Assembly (NCBI RefSeq): GCF_045679555.1
Contig: NC_092092.1
Location: 13,630,190 to 13,694,189, forward strand
Source of the DNA: Salvelinus alpinus
Lineage: Eukaryota > Chordata > Actinopteri > Salmoniformes > Salmonidae
Direction of reading: 5' to 3'
DNA length: 64,000 nt
In this document: positions 20,921-31,860 of the stretch, one piece after another
How positions within the stretch are numbered: position 1 is the first letter of the stretch
How the letters are laid out: every line of letters begins with the position of its first letter
Notes under the pieces: generated by a model
What the model was told of the DNA's origin: nothing
The model's database searches: none
What the model saw: only the letters and a program-made list of their open reading frames with translations
Translations under genes and position numbers: made by a program

Positions 20921-22261
20921 GCCTCCAACTCAATCATCAAGTTTGCAGACGACACTACAGTGGTAGGCTTGATCACCAACAACGACGAGACAGCCTACAG
21001 GGAGGAGGTGAGGGCCCTCAGAGTGTGGTGTCAGGAAAATAACCTCACACTCAACGTCAACAAAACAAAGGAGATGATCGTGGACTTCAGGAAACACCTG
21101 AGGGAGCACCCCCCTATCCACATCGAAGGGACAGCAATGGAGAAGGTGGAAGGTTTTAAGTTCCTCGGCATACACATCACGGACAAACTGAAATGGTCCA
21201 CCCACACAGACAGTGTGGCGAAGAAGGCGCAACAGTGCCTCTTCAATCTCAGGAAGGCTGAAGAAATGTGGCTTGTCACCAAAAACACTCACAAACTTTT
21301 ATAGATGCACAATCGAGAGCATCCTGTCGGGCTGTATCACAGCCTGGTACGGCAACTGCACCGCCCTCAACTGCAAGGCTCTCCAGAAGGTAGTGAGGTC
21401 TGCACAACGCATCACCGGGGGCAAACTACCTGCCCTCCATGACACCTACACCACCCGATGTCACAGGAAGGCCAAAAAGATTATCAAGGACAACAACCAC
21501 CCGAGCCACTGCCTGTTCACATCGCTATCATCCAGAAAGCGAGGTCAGTACAGGTGCATCAAAGCTGGGACTGAGAGATTGAGAAACAGCTTCTATCTCA
21601 AGGTCATCAGACTGCTAAACAGCAATCCCTAACTCAGAGAGGCTGCTGCCCACATTGAGACCCAATCACTGGACACTTTAATAAATGGATCACTAGTCAC
21701 TTTAAACAATGCCACTTTAATAATGTTTACATATCTTACATTACTCATATCACATGTACAGTATATACTGTATTTTATACCATCTACTTCACCTTGCCTA
21801 TGCAGCTCGGCCATATATTTATATGTACATATTCTCATCCACCCCTTTAGATTTGTGTGTATTAGGTAGTTGTTGGGGGATTGTTAGATTAGTTGTTAGA
21901 TTTGTGTGTATTAGGTAGTTGTTGGGGGATTGTTAGATTATTTGTTAGATATTACTGCACTGTTGGAACTAGAAGCACAAGCATTTCGCAACACTCGCAT
22001 TAACATCTGCTAACCATGTGCATGTGACCAATACAATTTGATTTGATTGCAACAGTTGTTTTGCAACAGTTTTTGTGAGTAAAATGTTCAATATATTTCT
22101 TTAAACATTCTGTGTTGAGTGTTTAGTGTTTGTTCTGGGCCATTTAGAGACCTTATTAAGGAACATCAGGTACTGCTGATATGTCTACGCATGGTATCTC
22201 AGCTTATATTATCAGATAATATTGATAATATAATATCAATATTATCAGTATTATCAGCTAC

Positions 22262-22428
22262 AACAGATAGGCTGTCTCTGTCTCTGTCTCTGTCTCTGTC
22301 ACTTTCTCTGTCTCTGTCACTTTCTCTGTCTCTTTCACTTTCTCTTTCTCAACCTCTCTTTCTCTCTGCCACCCCTCCTTACTTATCTCACATTCTGTCC
22401 ATCTCTCGCTCTCTCTCTCTCTCTCTCA
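22262..22428. repeat. CT-rich low-complexity tract
   Basis: TCTCTG and TCTC repeats, partly interrupted. Lies next to the 3' end of the minus-strand LINE. Confidence 0.85.
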
Positions 22429-22770
22429 ATTCAATTGACTTTATTGACATGGCAAGTTCATTATTACTTACATTGTCAAAGTATACATATCGAAAAATAA
22501 AAATCTAATATATATATGTATATATATACAAAATATATATATATTTATATATAAATAAATGGTGGAACCAACAGCAATAATAATAGTAGTAGTGGACATG
22601 GGATTACCATTAACAGCAACTACAACAACAATATTAATCAGAACAACAATACATTAAAGCAACAGTAGTAGACCAGTGTCAACATGACTTGAGAAGACAT
22701 ATGACCTGGTATGAAAGACAAAACAAAACTAAGCTAAATGGGAAATATTATCAACATTACTTTGCATTTT

Positions 22771-25700
22771 TCACTGGCTGTCCCTCAGGTTGTGGCAGGA
22801 GGACACATATTTGGCTGCCAAAACTGCACATTTTGGCTTTTCACCCAATAAATATTTGATTTTTTCTTCATCTTTTATAGTTTCAAATTCTTTGTATTGA
22901 GTTATAATTTTGGGAAAGAAATATGCTCTTAGGTCTGAGTATTTGTCACAGTGTAGTAGGAAATGCACCTCTGTCTCTACCTCTCCCCTGGAGCAGAGTG
23001 AGCACAGCCTGTCCTCTCTGGGCAGCCAGGTTTGTCTGTGACGACCGGTCTCTATAGCCAGACTGTGCTCACTGAGTCTGTACCTAGTCAATGTTTTCCT
23101 CAGTTTTCTATCAGTCACAGTGGTCAGATAGTCTGCCACCATGTACTGTCTGTTTAGAGACAAATAGCATTGAAGTTTACTTTGATTTTTTGTGGTGTCT
23201 TTCCAATAGGTTATATATTTTTCTTTTTGTTTTGTGATGATTTGGTTGGGCCAGATTTTCTGAGGGCTGTCCCGAGGCTCTATGGGGTTGGTTTGGGTTG
23301 GTGAACTGAGCCTCAGAACCAGCTGGCTGAGGGGACTCTTCTCTGGTTTCATCTCTTGACATTGTAGAGCTGTGTGATGGAATGTTTTGGGGTCACTTGT
23401 TTTTAGATGGTTGTAAAATTTGATGGCTCTTTTTTCTATTCGAATGAGGAGGGGGTATTGGCCCAATTCTGCCCTACATGCGTTATTTGGAGTTTTTCTT
23501 TGTACTTGCAAAACAGTCTTGCAAAACTCTGCATGCAATATTTCAATTGGATGTTTGTCCCATTTGGTAAATTCATTATTAGAGAGTGGACCCCATACTT
23601 CACTACCATATAGAGCAATTGGTTCTATAACTGATTGAAAAATTTTGAGCCAGATTCTAATTGGAATTTCAATTTTGATGTTCCTTTTAATGGCATAGAA
23701 TGCTCTTCTTGCTTTGTCTCTCAGCTCATTCACAGCCATGTGAAAGCTACCTGTGTTGCTGATATTTAGTCCTAGATATGTGTAGTTTTTGGTGTGTTCT
23801 AATAGAACTGTGTCCAAATAGAATTTATATTTGTCATCCTTATTTCCCGACCTTTTTTGGAATATCATTATATTTGTTTTTTTTAGGTTAACGGTCAGAG
23901 CCCAGGTCTGACAGAACCTGTGAAGACGATCTAGGTGCTGCTGTAACCCCTCTTTAGTGGGAGACAGCAGCACCAGGTCATCTGCGTACAGCAGACACTT
24001 GATTTCAGTGTTGTGTAGGGTGATACCAGGTGCTGCCGATTCTTCTAATATTTTTGCCAATTCATTAATGTAGATGTTAAATAATGTTGGACTTATTGGG
24101 CAGCCCTGTTTCACTCCACGCCCCTGAGAGAAGAAGTCTGTTTGCTTGTTGCCAATTTTAACCGCACATTTGTTTTTAGTGTACATTGATTTAATAAAAT
24201 CATATGTTTTCCCTCCAATACCACTTTCTATTAGTTTATAAAAAAGACCTTCGTGCCAAATTGAATCAAATGCTTTCTTGAAATCTACAAAACACGAGTA
24301 GATTTTGCCTTTGTTTTGGTTAACTTGTTTATCAATTAGAGTGTGGAGGGTGTAAATGTGGTCTGTTGTACGATAATTTTTTAGAAATCCAATCTGGCTT
24401 CTGCTCAGGACGTTGTGTTCGTCAAGGAAATGATGTAGTCTGCTATTTATAATACTGCAGAGAATTTTCCCCAAGTTGCTGTTAACGCAAATTCCTCTGT
24501 AATTATTTGGGTCAAATTTGTCTCCATTTTTATAGATTGGTGTGATCAATCCCTGGTTCCAAATATCGGGGAAAATACCTGCAGTGAGGATAATGTTGAA
24601 GAGTTTGAGTATAGCCAATTTGAATTTGTGGTCTGTATATTTGATCATTTCATTTAAAATACCATCAGCACCACAGGCCTTTTTGGGTTGGAGATTGCAT
24701 AGTTTTTCCAATAATTCTTCTTCTGTAATTGGGGTATCCACAGGATTCTGATAGTCTTTGACTGCTAATTCAAGGATTTGTAATTTTTCTTGTATATCTT
24801 TTTGTTCTGGGCTCTTTGTTATATTGCTGTAGAGGTTTGCAAAGTGATTTCTCCACATATCCCCATTTTGGATAGTCAATTCCTCATGATGAGGTTTGTT
24901 TAATTTATTCCAATTCTCCCAGAAGTGGTTTGATTCTATGGATTCCTCAATTCCATCCAGCTGATTTCTAATGTGCTGTTCCTTTTTTGTTCTTAGGGTG
25001 CGTTTGTATTGCTTCAGTGTTTCCCCATATTGAAGGCGTATATTTTTGTTGTCTGGTTCTCTGTGTTTTTGATTAGATATATTTCTCAATGACTTTCTTA
25101 GATTTTTGCAATCATTATCAAACCATTTTTCATTATCTGTTATTTTTGGTTTGCTCTTATGCTTCTTTAGATTAGCAAAGGAGGCTAATTTGTAAAATAT
25201 AAAGTTTATGTTCCTAACGGCCAAATTTACACCTTCATTGCTGAAGGAGAACGTTAAGGCTAAAAAGTTGTCCAGGAGAGATTGTATTTTTTGGCTACTA
25301 ATTGCTTTTTGGTAGATGTCTGTACTGTTTGCACTCCATCTATAGGCTTGTTTAGTACCATGTAATTTATTGGGCCGTGATGCTTCATGGTTGGGTTCTG
25401 CTCTTCTCAGATACACTGTGATTTTACTGTGGTCTGAGAGAGGTGTTAGTGGGCTGACTGTGAAGGCTCTGAGAGACTCTGGGTTTAGGTCGGTGAGGAA
25501 GTAGTCTACAGTGCTGCTGCCAAGAGATGAGCTGTAGGTGTACCTACCAAAAGAGTCTCCTCTCAGCCTGCCATTGACTATGTACAGACCCAGTGTTCGA
25601 CAGAGCCTCAGGAGCTGTACTCCGTTTTTGTTTTTCACTTTGTCATAGTTGTTTCTGTGGGGGTATGTGGGGAGGGAAAGGTTGTTGCTTCCTGGTAGGT

Positions 25701-26277
25701 GTTTATCCCCATGACTGTTAATAGTGTCTTGTTCTTCTGCTGTTCTAGCATTCAGGTCTCCACAGACCAGTACGTTGCCTTGGGCCTGAAAGTGACTAAT
25801 CTCCCCCTCTAGAATGGAGAAACTCTCTTCATTGAAGTAGGGTGACTCTGAGGGGGGAATGTATGTGGCACAGAGGAAGACGTTTTTATCTGTCAAGATA
25901 GCCTCCTTGTTTATTTTTAACCAGATAAAGAATTCTCCTGTTTTGATCAATTCGATTGAATTAATTAGTTCAGATTTATACCATATTAGCAATCCCCCTG
26001 AGTCTCTGCCCTGTTTGATTCCTTTTAATTTAGTGGATGGTATGATTATCTCCCTATAACCTAGTGGACAGCCAGTGGAAACATCACCTCTGCACCATGT
26101 TTCCTGTAGTACTACAATATCAACATCATCAATTTCTTTCAGGAAGTCTGGGTTTCTGCTCTTTAGCCCAAAAGCAGAGGACTTCAATCCTTGTAAATTC
26201 CAACATGCAACGTAAAAAGACTTCATCACTTTTTTTATTTTATTTTCTTTACCTTTCAAAATGAGACAAACACTCAC
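22771..26277 (-). CDS. LINE ORF2: AP-endonuclease and reverse transcriptase (1168 aa)
   Basis: Nicks target DNA and reverse-transcribes the LINE RNA at the nick. Residues about 20-290 form the endonuclease: N27 in WNLQG, E59 in LQETW, the GDLN motif at 173-176, and SDH at 281-283. The reverse transcriptase spans about 520-800, with D665 in FVDFKKAFD, GVKQGCPISP at 721-730 and the YADD active site at 764-767. Near the C-terminus (about 1100) a CSLCSRGEVETEVHFLLHC motif suggests a zinc-binding knuckle. All catalytic residues I can check are present and no stop interrupts the frame. The true start may be the second Met (residue 18), close to the endonuclease. The clade (L2/CR1 group) is inferred from the accompanying ORF1. 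Confidence 0.93.
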   Translation of the reverse strand: MSVCLILKGKENKIKKVMKSFYVACWNLQGLKSSAFGLKSRNPDFLKEIDDVDIVVLQETWCRGDVSTGCPLGYREIIIPSTKLKGIKQGRDSGGLLIWYKSELINSIELIKTGEFFIWLKINKEAILTDKNVFLCATYIPPSESPYFNEESFSILEGEISHFQAQGNVLVCGDLNARTAEEQDTINSHGDKHLPGSNNLSLPTYPHRNNYDKVKNKNGVQLLRLCRTLGLYIVNGRLRGDSFGRYTYSSSLGSSTVDYFLTDLNPESLRAFTVSPLTPLSDHSKITVYLRRAEPNHEASRPNKLHGTKQAYRWSANSTDIYQKAISSQKIQSLLDNFLALTFSFSNEGVNLAVRNINFIFYKLASFANLKKHKSKPKITDNEKWFDNDCKNLRKSLRNISNQKHREPDNKNIRLQYGETLKQYKRTLRTKKEQHIRNQLDGIEESIESNHFWENWNKLNKPHHEELTIQNGDMWRNHFANLYSNITKSPEQKDIQEKLQILELAVKDYQNPVDTPITEEELLEKLCNLQPKKACGADGILNEMIKYTDHKFKLAILKLFNIILTAGIFPDIWNQGLITPIYKNGDKFDPNNYRGICVNSNLGKILCSIINSRLHHFLDEHNVLSRSQIGFLKNYRTTDHIYTLHTLIDKQVNQNKGKIYSCFVDFKKAFDSIWHEGLFYKLIESGIGGKTYDFIKSMYTKNKCAVKIGNKQTDFFSQGRGVKQGCPISPTLFNIYINELAKILEESAAPGITLHNTEIKCLLYADDLVLLSPTKEGLQQHLDRLHRFCQTWALTVNLKKTNIMIFQKRSGNKDDKYKFYLDTVLLEHTKNYTYLGLNISNTGSFHMAVNELRDKARRAFYAIKRNIKIEIPIRIWLKIFQSVIEPIALYGSEVWGPLSNNEFTKWDKHPIEILHAEFCKTVLQVQRKTPNNACRAELGQYPLLIRIEKRAIKFYNHLKTSDPKTFHHTALQCQEMKPEKSPLSQLVLRLSSPTQTNPIEPRDSPQKIWPNQIITKQKEKYITYWKDTTKNQSKLQCYLSLNRQYMVADYLTTVTDRKLRKTLTRYRLSEHSLAIETGRHRQTWLPREDRLCSLCSRGEVETEVHFLLHCDKYSDLRAYFFPKIITQYKEFETIKDEEKIKYLLGEKPKCAVLAAKYVSSCHNLRDSQ

Positions 26278-26424
26278 AATCCAAGAAGAACCATTAAAAT
26301 AGGACTTTTCAATTAAAGTAAACTCTTATTTTGCAAATGTGATTTGTTTATAATTTAAGATAGAATTTGTGTCATGCCACTTGGGTGGATGTAGTGTGAG
26401 AATGGTGGAGTTCATGTGCTCATC

Positions 26425-28353
26425 TTACCATGACCCTCGGCCCATCACATGTGAGCATAGTAGACTCAGCATTTGTTTGATGTCACTCATTTGGTTGGTG
26501 GGGGCTGGGCCAGTTGCTCCTCTCACAGCCTGTGCGTAGCTCTGCCTGCTGGGCTGTGGCTCCTCCAGGTGTGGGTCTGCGGTGGGGGGCAGGGGGGTGG
26601 GAGGCCTCGTCTGGGTGGCTCTGAAGCTGGGCTGGGGTGGTCTGTGCTGCGCTGGCTGTGGTGGGCATTGAGGTTGGTGGTGCTGTGGTCGTGGCTGGGG
26701 GGTCCAGGGTGCTGGTCCGGGATGTTGTCTCGGTGATCTCGGCAGGGTGGAGATTGCTCTGCTGTTCCTGGGTGGAGAGGTCGGGCTGCGGTTTAAAGCG
26801 ACGTCCTTGAGAGTCTTGGCAAGGATGGGGACTGTCTCCCTGTACAGGTGAACATGGTCATAGAGACAGTCCAGATCGAGGGTGGGATGGTGGGCCAGGT
26901 GTACATTGGGTCGCAGGGCACAGTCCCGGGATAGGCTGGCGTTTATTCTTTGGATTGTGGCAGGGTGGAAGTCCCTCCTCTGTAGAAGGGTTGACACTAT
27001 GATTCTTGTGTTGGGGAAGATTGCGGAGGCCTTCTCAATCACTCCCCGTAGTGAAGTGGCCACCCTCTCCTGCTGAGCACGCAGGTCGTTGCTTCCGGTG
27101 TGTATGATTATGTGGCTTGGCGACCCGAGATGGTTCTTATCAAGCAGCTCCATGGCACTCTGCGTTGTTGGGCACCACACCTTTCTCGTTTTGTGTCTAG
27201 GGAAAAGTTTCTTCTCCTGAACATACTTCCCATTTGAGTCCATTAACAGGACGATGTCAGCCAGTGTTTCTTCTGGATTGGGGGGGGCAGAGGGGGGGCT
27301 GGTGGGTGTTGGAGCTGGGGTGTGGCTGGTCTGTGTCGGTGCCACTGTCAGTGGGAGGCTGTTCTGTGGGTTGGGGAGGAGGGATGCAGCAGCCAGGGCT
27401 GGGGAAGTCTGGCTGGTTGAGCTGGGTTCCTCTGCTGTGTGAGGGCAGGTCATAGGGTGGTGATCTATCTGCTCCTGCAGCCTGTCCTCTGCTCTCTTTC
27501 TCTCCTGCAGCTCCTCTCTTAGTGCGGTCAGCTCCTTATTGCTGCTCTGCCTGTCTTTTTGGAGCTCTCTCACCTCCTTTGTTAGATCAGCCAGCTCTCT
27601 CTTGAGTCCGTCTCTCTCTTGCTGAACCTCTTTCAGCTGTGTTGCAAGGCTGCTGTCCTGCTCTGTCCTCACCTTGGTTAGGAGCTCCTCTAAGGTGTGG
27701 TTGTCTGGTTGCTGTTTGCTCACGCTCTCCCTGAGCAGGACCACCTCCCCCTCCAGTTTGGTGAACTCATCCCTCATGGCAGCCATGGTGGTGAGGAGGG
27801 CCTGAGCCTGCTCTGCACTGAGGGGGTCGCTCTCCTCCTGGGGCGTGTCCTCCACTATGGTGGGAAGAGAGGTGCTGGATGTGCTTGTTTGGGTGGGGAG
27901 GGTAGGGGTGAGGGTGGTGCTGGTGGAGTTTCTCTTGTGGGAGGGCATGTCACTGGTGGTGTCCTTTTCTCTCTCCGCTCTCTCCTTAATGGTCTGAAAG
28001 TCTGTTTCAAACAGCCTAATGTTACCTTGCACCATGACAGTTCCAGTCTTGTAGAGGTTGATTGTTATCATGGTGCTGTCAGGGTCGTCTGTCTCTTTGA
28101 TTTTCAGCTTCCACCCATTACAGATTCCCTCTTTCTTTATGCATGGGTAGTGAGAGCAGACTGCTGAGCGCCATGCATTTGGCTGGTCAGTGAGGAAGAT
28201 GAGATTACTCACGTCACCGTTTTTGTAGAGGTCTGCAAAAAGGGTTTCTGGCCTCTCCTCTAGTAGTTTCTGTTTAAAAGTTTTCCTCATTGTGTCATTT
28301 TTGGCCTTTTTTGGGTAGAGAATGGATTCTGCGCTGAGGGGGAGTGGGGACAT
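26425..28353 (-). CDS. LINE ORF1: coiled coil plus SGNH/esterase-like domain (642 aa)
   Basis: Counting from the ATG at 28353: residues 1-130 form a basic, folded-looking N-terminal part; 140-180 are Ser/Thr/Pro-rich; about 185-296 are strongly heptad-like and charged, a coiled coil for self-association; 300-365 are a Pro/Thr linker. Residues 365-520 carry SGNH-hydrolase landmarks: MDSNGKY (S373 as candidate nucleophile), HTGSNDL (418-424) and DHVH (499-502, a DxxH pair). The tail is Pro/Gln-rich and probably binds RNA. Esterase-type ORF1 proteins are known from CR1/L2 elements. The frame continues in phase upstream through the GA repeat to 28665, adding about 100 Arg/Glu-rich residues; I chose 28353 because the normal protein should start downstream of the repeat. 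Confidence 0.88.
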   Translation of the reverse strand: MSPLPLSAESILYPKKAKNDTMRKTFKQKLLEERPETLFADLYKNGDVSNLIFLTDQPNAWRSAVCSHYPCIKKEGICNGWKLKIKETDDPDSTMITINLYKTGTVMVQGNIRLFETDFQTIKERAEREKDTTSDMPSHKRNSTSTTLTPTLPTQTSTSSTSLPTIVEDTPQEESDPLSAEQAQALLTTMAAMRDEFTKLEGEVVLLRESVSKQQPDNHTLEELLTKVRTEQDSSLATQLKEVQQERDGLKRELADLTKEVRELQKDRQSSNKELTALREELQERKRAEDRLQEQIDHHPMTCPHTAEEPSSTSQTSPALAAASLLPNPQNSLPLTVAPTQTSHTPAPTPTSPPSAPPNPEETLADIVLLMDSNGKYVQEKKLFPRHKTRKVWCPTTQSAMELLDKNHLGSPSHIIIHTGSNDLRAQQERVATSLRGVIEKASAIFPNTRIIVSTLLQRRDFHPATIQRINASLSRDCALRPNVHLAHHPTLDLDCLYDHVHLYRETVPILAKTLKDVALNRSPTSPPRNSRAISTLPRSPRQHPGPAPWTPQPRPQHHQPQCPPQPAQHRPPQPSFRATQTRPPTPLPPTADPHLEEPQPSRQSYAQAVRGATGPAPTNQMSDIKQMLSLLCSHVMGRGSW

Positions 28354-28392
28354 GGTGTCTGTGCGCTCTGCTACTACCGCTCCTGCTGCGCT

Positions 28393-28620
<228 letters not shown>

Positions 28621-28847
28621 AACCAGTTTAAGGTTTGGCAGTTTCTCTCCTCCAGTCTGTAACACATTCCTACCATCTGTTGGGGTTGGCAGGCAGGGAG
28701 GGGGGGGGGGGTGGAGGCAGGGAGGGAGGGAGGCAGGCCGGGAGGCAGGGAGGAGGAGGAAGCTGTGGTATTTCTAAGCCTTCTATAAATAGCTCATACC
28801 CCACAGTCAGCCAGCTAGTCAGTCAGTTTGCCAGTCAGTCACTAACC

Positions 28848-28885
28848 TACCTAGCACAGGAGGCTGCTGAGGGGAGGACGGCTGT
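28848..28885. repeat. Fragment of a palindromic MITE
   Basis: CAGGAGGCTGCTGAGGGGAGGACGG resembles the terminal arm of the family at 44180-44355. The rest of the element is absent. Confidence 0.4.
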
Positions 28886-28939
28886 ACTTTCCACTTATTT
28901 TCTCTCTTTCTCTCTCTCTCGCTCTCTCTTTACATTGTT

Positions 28940-29060
28940 CTTTCTCTCTCAATTCAATTTCCGTGTAAGGGCTTTATTGGCATGGGAAACATATGTTAAC
29001 ATGTTATGTTAAGTGAAGTAACAAAAGTGAAATAAACAATACAAATTAACAGTAAACTTT
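28940..29060 (-). mobile_element. LINE 3'-tail remnant, same family as 22425-28396
   Basis: CAATTCAATTTCCGTGTAAGGGCTTTATTGGCATGGGAAAC parallels the CAATTCAATTGACTTTATTGACATGG tail at 22426-22452. A short 5'-truncated insertion in the same polarity, also next to a CT tract. Confidence 0.7.
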
Positions 29061-29355
29061 CTCTCTCTCGCATACCAGTGGAATGTGTGTCTCAGCAGTC
29101 TGTGTGGAGAGTGTGGTTAATAACAGGGCCTTGGTGAGGCTGTGTGTGTGTGTGTGAATGTGTAGAGCCAGAGACCAGGGAAGTATTACAGGGTTATCTA
29201 ATGGCAGAGAGATGTGGTGGGCTATGGTTAGGGTGTGTTCTGGGCTAGGAAAAGGTATTGGGTCGGGCTTCTGGAAGGACTACATGGATTTAGCTGGGGA
29301 GTATGTGTTGGATGTATAGCAGGGGTTAAACTTTTTTTTAAAGCATGAACAAACA
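29060..29355. other. Unassigned unique-looking stretch
   Basis: GT-rich in part; no gene or known repeat recognised. Confidence 0.4.
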
Positions 29356-29357
29356 CT

Positions 29358-30572
29358 CACACTTGACTTTCCCCCCTACTAGCACTGACTTTCCCCCCCT
29401 ACTAGCACTGACTTTCTCCCCCTACTAGCACTGACTTTCCCCCCCTACTAGCACTGACTTTCCCCCCCTACTAGCACTGACTTTCCCCCCTACTAGCACT
29501 GACTTTCCCCCCCTACTAGCACTGACTTTCCCCCCCTACTAGCACTGACTTTCCCCTCCTACTAGCACTGACTTTCCCCCCCTACTAGCACTGACTTTCC
29601 CCCCCTACTAGCACTGACTTTCCCCCCCTACTAGCACTGACTTTCCCCCCTACTAGCACTGACTTTCCCCCCCTACTAGCACTGACTTTCCCCCCTACTA
29701 GCACTGACTTTCTCCCCCTCCTAGCACTGACTTTCCCCCCTACTAGCACTGACTTTCCCCCCTACTAGCACTGACTTTCCCCCCCTCCTAGCACTGACTT
29801 TCCCCCCCTACTAGCACTGACTTTCTCCCCCTCCTAGCACTGACTTTCCCCCCCTACTAGCACTGACTTTCCCCCCTACTAGCACTGACTTTCTCCCCCT
29901 CCTAGCACTGACTTTCCCCCCTACTAGCACTGACTTTCCCCCCTACTAGCACTGACTTTCCACCCCTACTAGCACTGACTTTCCCCCCCTACTAGCACTG
30001 ACTTTCTCCCCCTCCTAGCACTGACTTTCCCCTCCTACTAGCACTGACTTTCCCCCCTACTAGCACTGACTTTCCCCCCTACTAGCACTGACTTTCTCCC
30101 CCTCCTAGCACTGACTTTCCCCCCTACTAGCACTGACTTTCCCCCCTACTAGCACTGACTTTCTCCCCCTCCTAGCACTGACTTTCCCCCCTACTAGCAC
30201 TGACTTTCCCCCCCTACTAGCACTGACTTTCCCCCCCTACTAGCACTGACTTTCCCCCCTACTAGCACTGACTTTCCCCCCTCCTAGCACTGACTTTCCC
30301 CCCTACTAGCACTGACTTTCCCCCCCTACTAGCACTGACTTTCCCCCCCTACTAGCACTGACTTTCCCCCCCTACTAGCACTGACTTTCCCCCCTACTAG
30401 CACTGACTTTCTCCCCCTCCTAGCACTGACTTTCCCCCCTACTAGCACTGACTTTCTCCCCCTCCTAGCACTGACTTTCCCCCCTACTAGCACTGACTTT
30501 CTCCCCCTACTAGCACTGACTTTCCCCCCTACTAGCACTGACTTTGGACTTACTAGCACTGACTTTGGACAC
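29358..30572. repeat. 22-24-bp minisatellite, about 53 copies
   Basis: Unit TACTAGCACTGACTTTCCCCCC repeats over 1.2 kb. The main variation is the length of the C run (5 to 7) and an occasional TCTCCCCCTCC variant. The last copies carry TTTGGAC instead of the C run. Open frames within it are repeat artefacts. Confidence 0.97.
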
Positions 30573-30623
30573 ACTGGACTTACTGTGACATGTGGTTGTC
30601 CCATCTAGCTATTTTAAGATGAA

Positions 30624-30675
30624 TGCACTAACTGTAAGTCACTTTGGATAAGAGCGTATGCTAAATTACTCAAAT
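30624..30675 (+). mobile_element. SINE tail fragment
   Basis: CTGTAAGTCACTTTGGATAAGAGCGTATGCTAAATTACT is the conserved 3' tail of common fish tRNA SINEs; the tRNA-like head is missing. Confidence 0.65.
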
Positions 30676-30679
30676 GTGT

Positions 30680-31860
30680 CAAATGTACATGGTTTGGAGC
30701 AAGGCCATGGCCAGGGTCTGAGAATGTTGAAGCTAATTTACTGCATTTCTATACAATTTAAAAACTCTAAAATAGCTATTTGGAGAAAAGCAAAAACTAG
30801 CAAAAAAATGATCTTCATCTTCTTTCACCTCAGTCCATCTACAAACACAGCTATAGAATTAGCCACTACACATTAACTCAGCACTGGGATTCTAAACTAT
30901 AATAGGGATCTATTTGGAGAGAAAGTATTTTAGTAACAAAAAAGTTTATTTTCCACAGAATAATGTTTGTCGTTTTACAGCACATTTCTTCACATTTTGT
31001 GAAGGGGTGGGAGACATTTTGCTGTTTTAAAAGTTAATTTCCTACAATTTAAAAAAAAACCCAGGTCTGTACTTCAGTTTCCTCATATGTAGCTACTACA
31101 GCCCTGGGGATTAAAGGATGTACCTGGGGGTGTTATGACTTAAGCCATTTAGGATTAAGTTGCTCCCAGACACTGATCTACAGTTAGTTTTAGGTTTTTC
31201 CCTCCACTTGTTAAGGCTAGTATTCAAAGATGGAAAGCTCATTCTAGATATGTGCCTAATGGCAACTTGGTCATTATTGGCCCTGACTTCTTTGGGTTGC
31301 AAAGTGGTCTTTCTAGTCGTTGTACTGCCACCTATAGGCAGACATTGAAAAGTGGCACAAGGTGCATCCCAATAATCTCTCCTTCCTCCTAAAGTGAACT
31401 CACGTTCGCTACTCCCCCCAAATGTAGAAGCATTGGATTGGTGTTAGCATGGGCTAGAGGGAGTTTCCATATACCAGTCATTTCATTGCAAAACTATAAA
31501 GGGAAATGAACAAGTGCACACCTCGTGAGAAAGTAGATGTAATTGAGACACATCCAGGGTAAACAACATCTCAAGTGTTAGTTTATACACGTTTGCTGAA
31601 TCTTTGGGCCATTTTCCCAAACCCCAACTCTACAAATCTCTAGCAAAAATTGCATTCAAGTGTTCTTTCCAAAATGTTTTTTTTTGCATCAAAATGACAC
31701 GTCACATGACTAGATCGGTCTACCAACCAACTGATGTGCTCAACACTATGAATAACCCATCGGTAGGTTTATAACTTTTGCAGTTTCAGTGTTACTGTAG
31801 CTGGTTGTAAAATATTGCTCCAGTAATGGCTACCTACTCAAAAACACACACATGCAATAG
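30680..31860. other. Unassigned stretch between repeats
   Basis: I see no coding exon with supporting splice sites. Around 31370-31420 CATCCCAATAATCTCTCCTT may be an interspersed repeat but is not identified. Confidence 0.4.

Larger units (their letters stand above)
18950..22050 (+). mobile_element. 5'-truncated LINE copy (same family as 58989-62503), interrupted twice
   Basis: From about 18950 the translation follows the C-terminal half of the LINE protein at 59023-61968, starting near its residue 427. The reverse transcriptase is split by a hAT-type element at 19566-19999 and a solo LTR at 20370-20920. It resumes with the FADDT active-site region at about 20941 and runs to about 21635, followed by a 3' UTR ending CAATTTGATTTGATT at about 22048. 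The endonuclease and N-terminal half are missing. Substitutions and a frameshift near 21280 confirm it is dead. Confidence 0.88.

Noticed and set aside
26473-27455. Gly/Trp-rich plus-strand frames across the LINE ORF1
   Set aside because: Antisense shadows of the Pro/Gln-rich ORF1 coding sequence.
29358-30572. CRISPR-like regular array
   Set aside because: Units are directly adjacent with no unique spacers, the context is vertebrate, and variation is limited to homopolymer length: a minisatellite.
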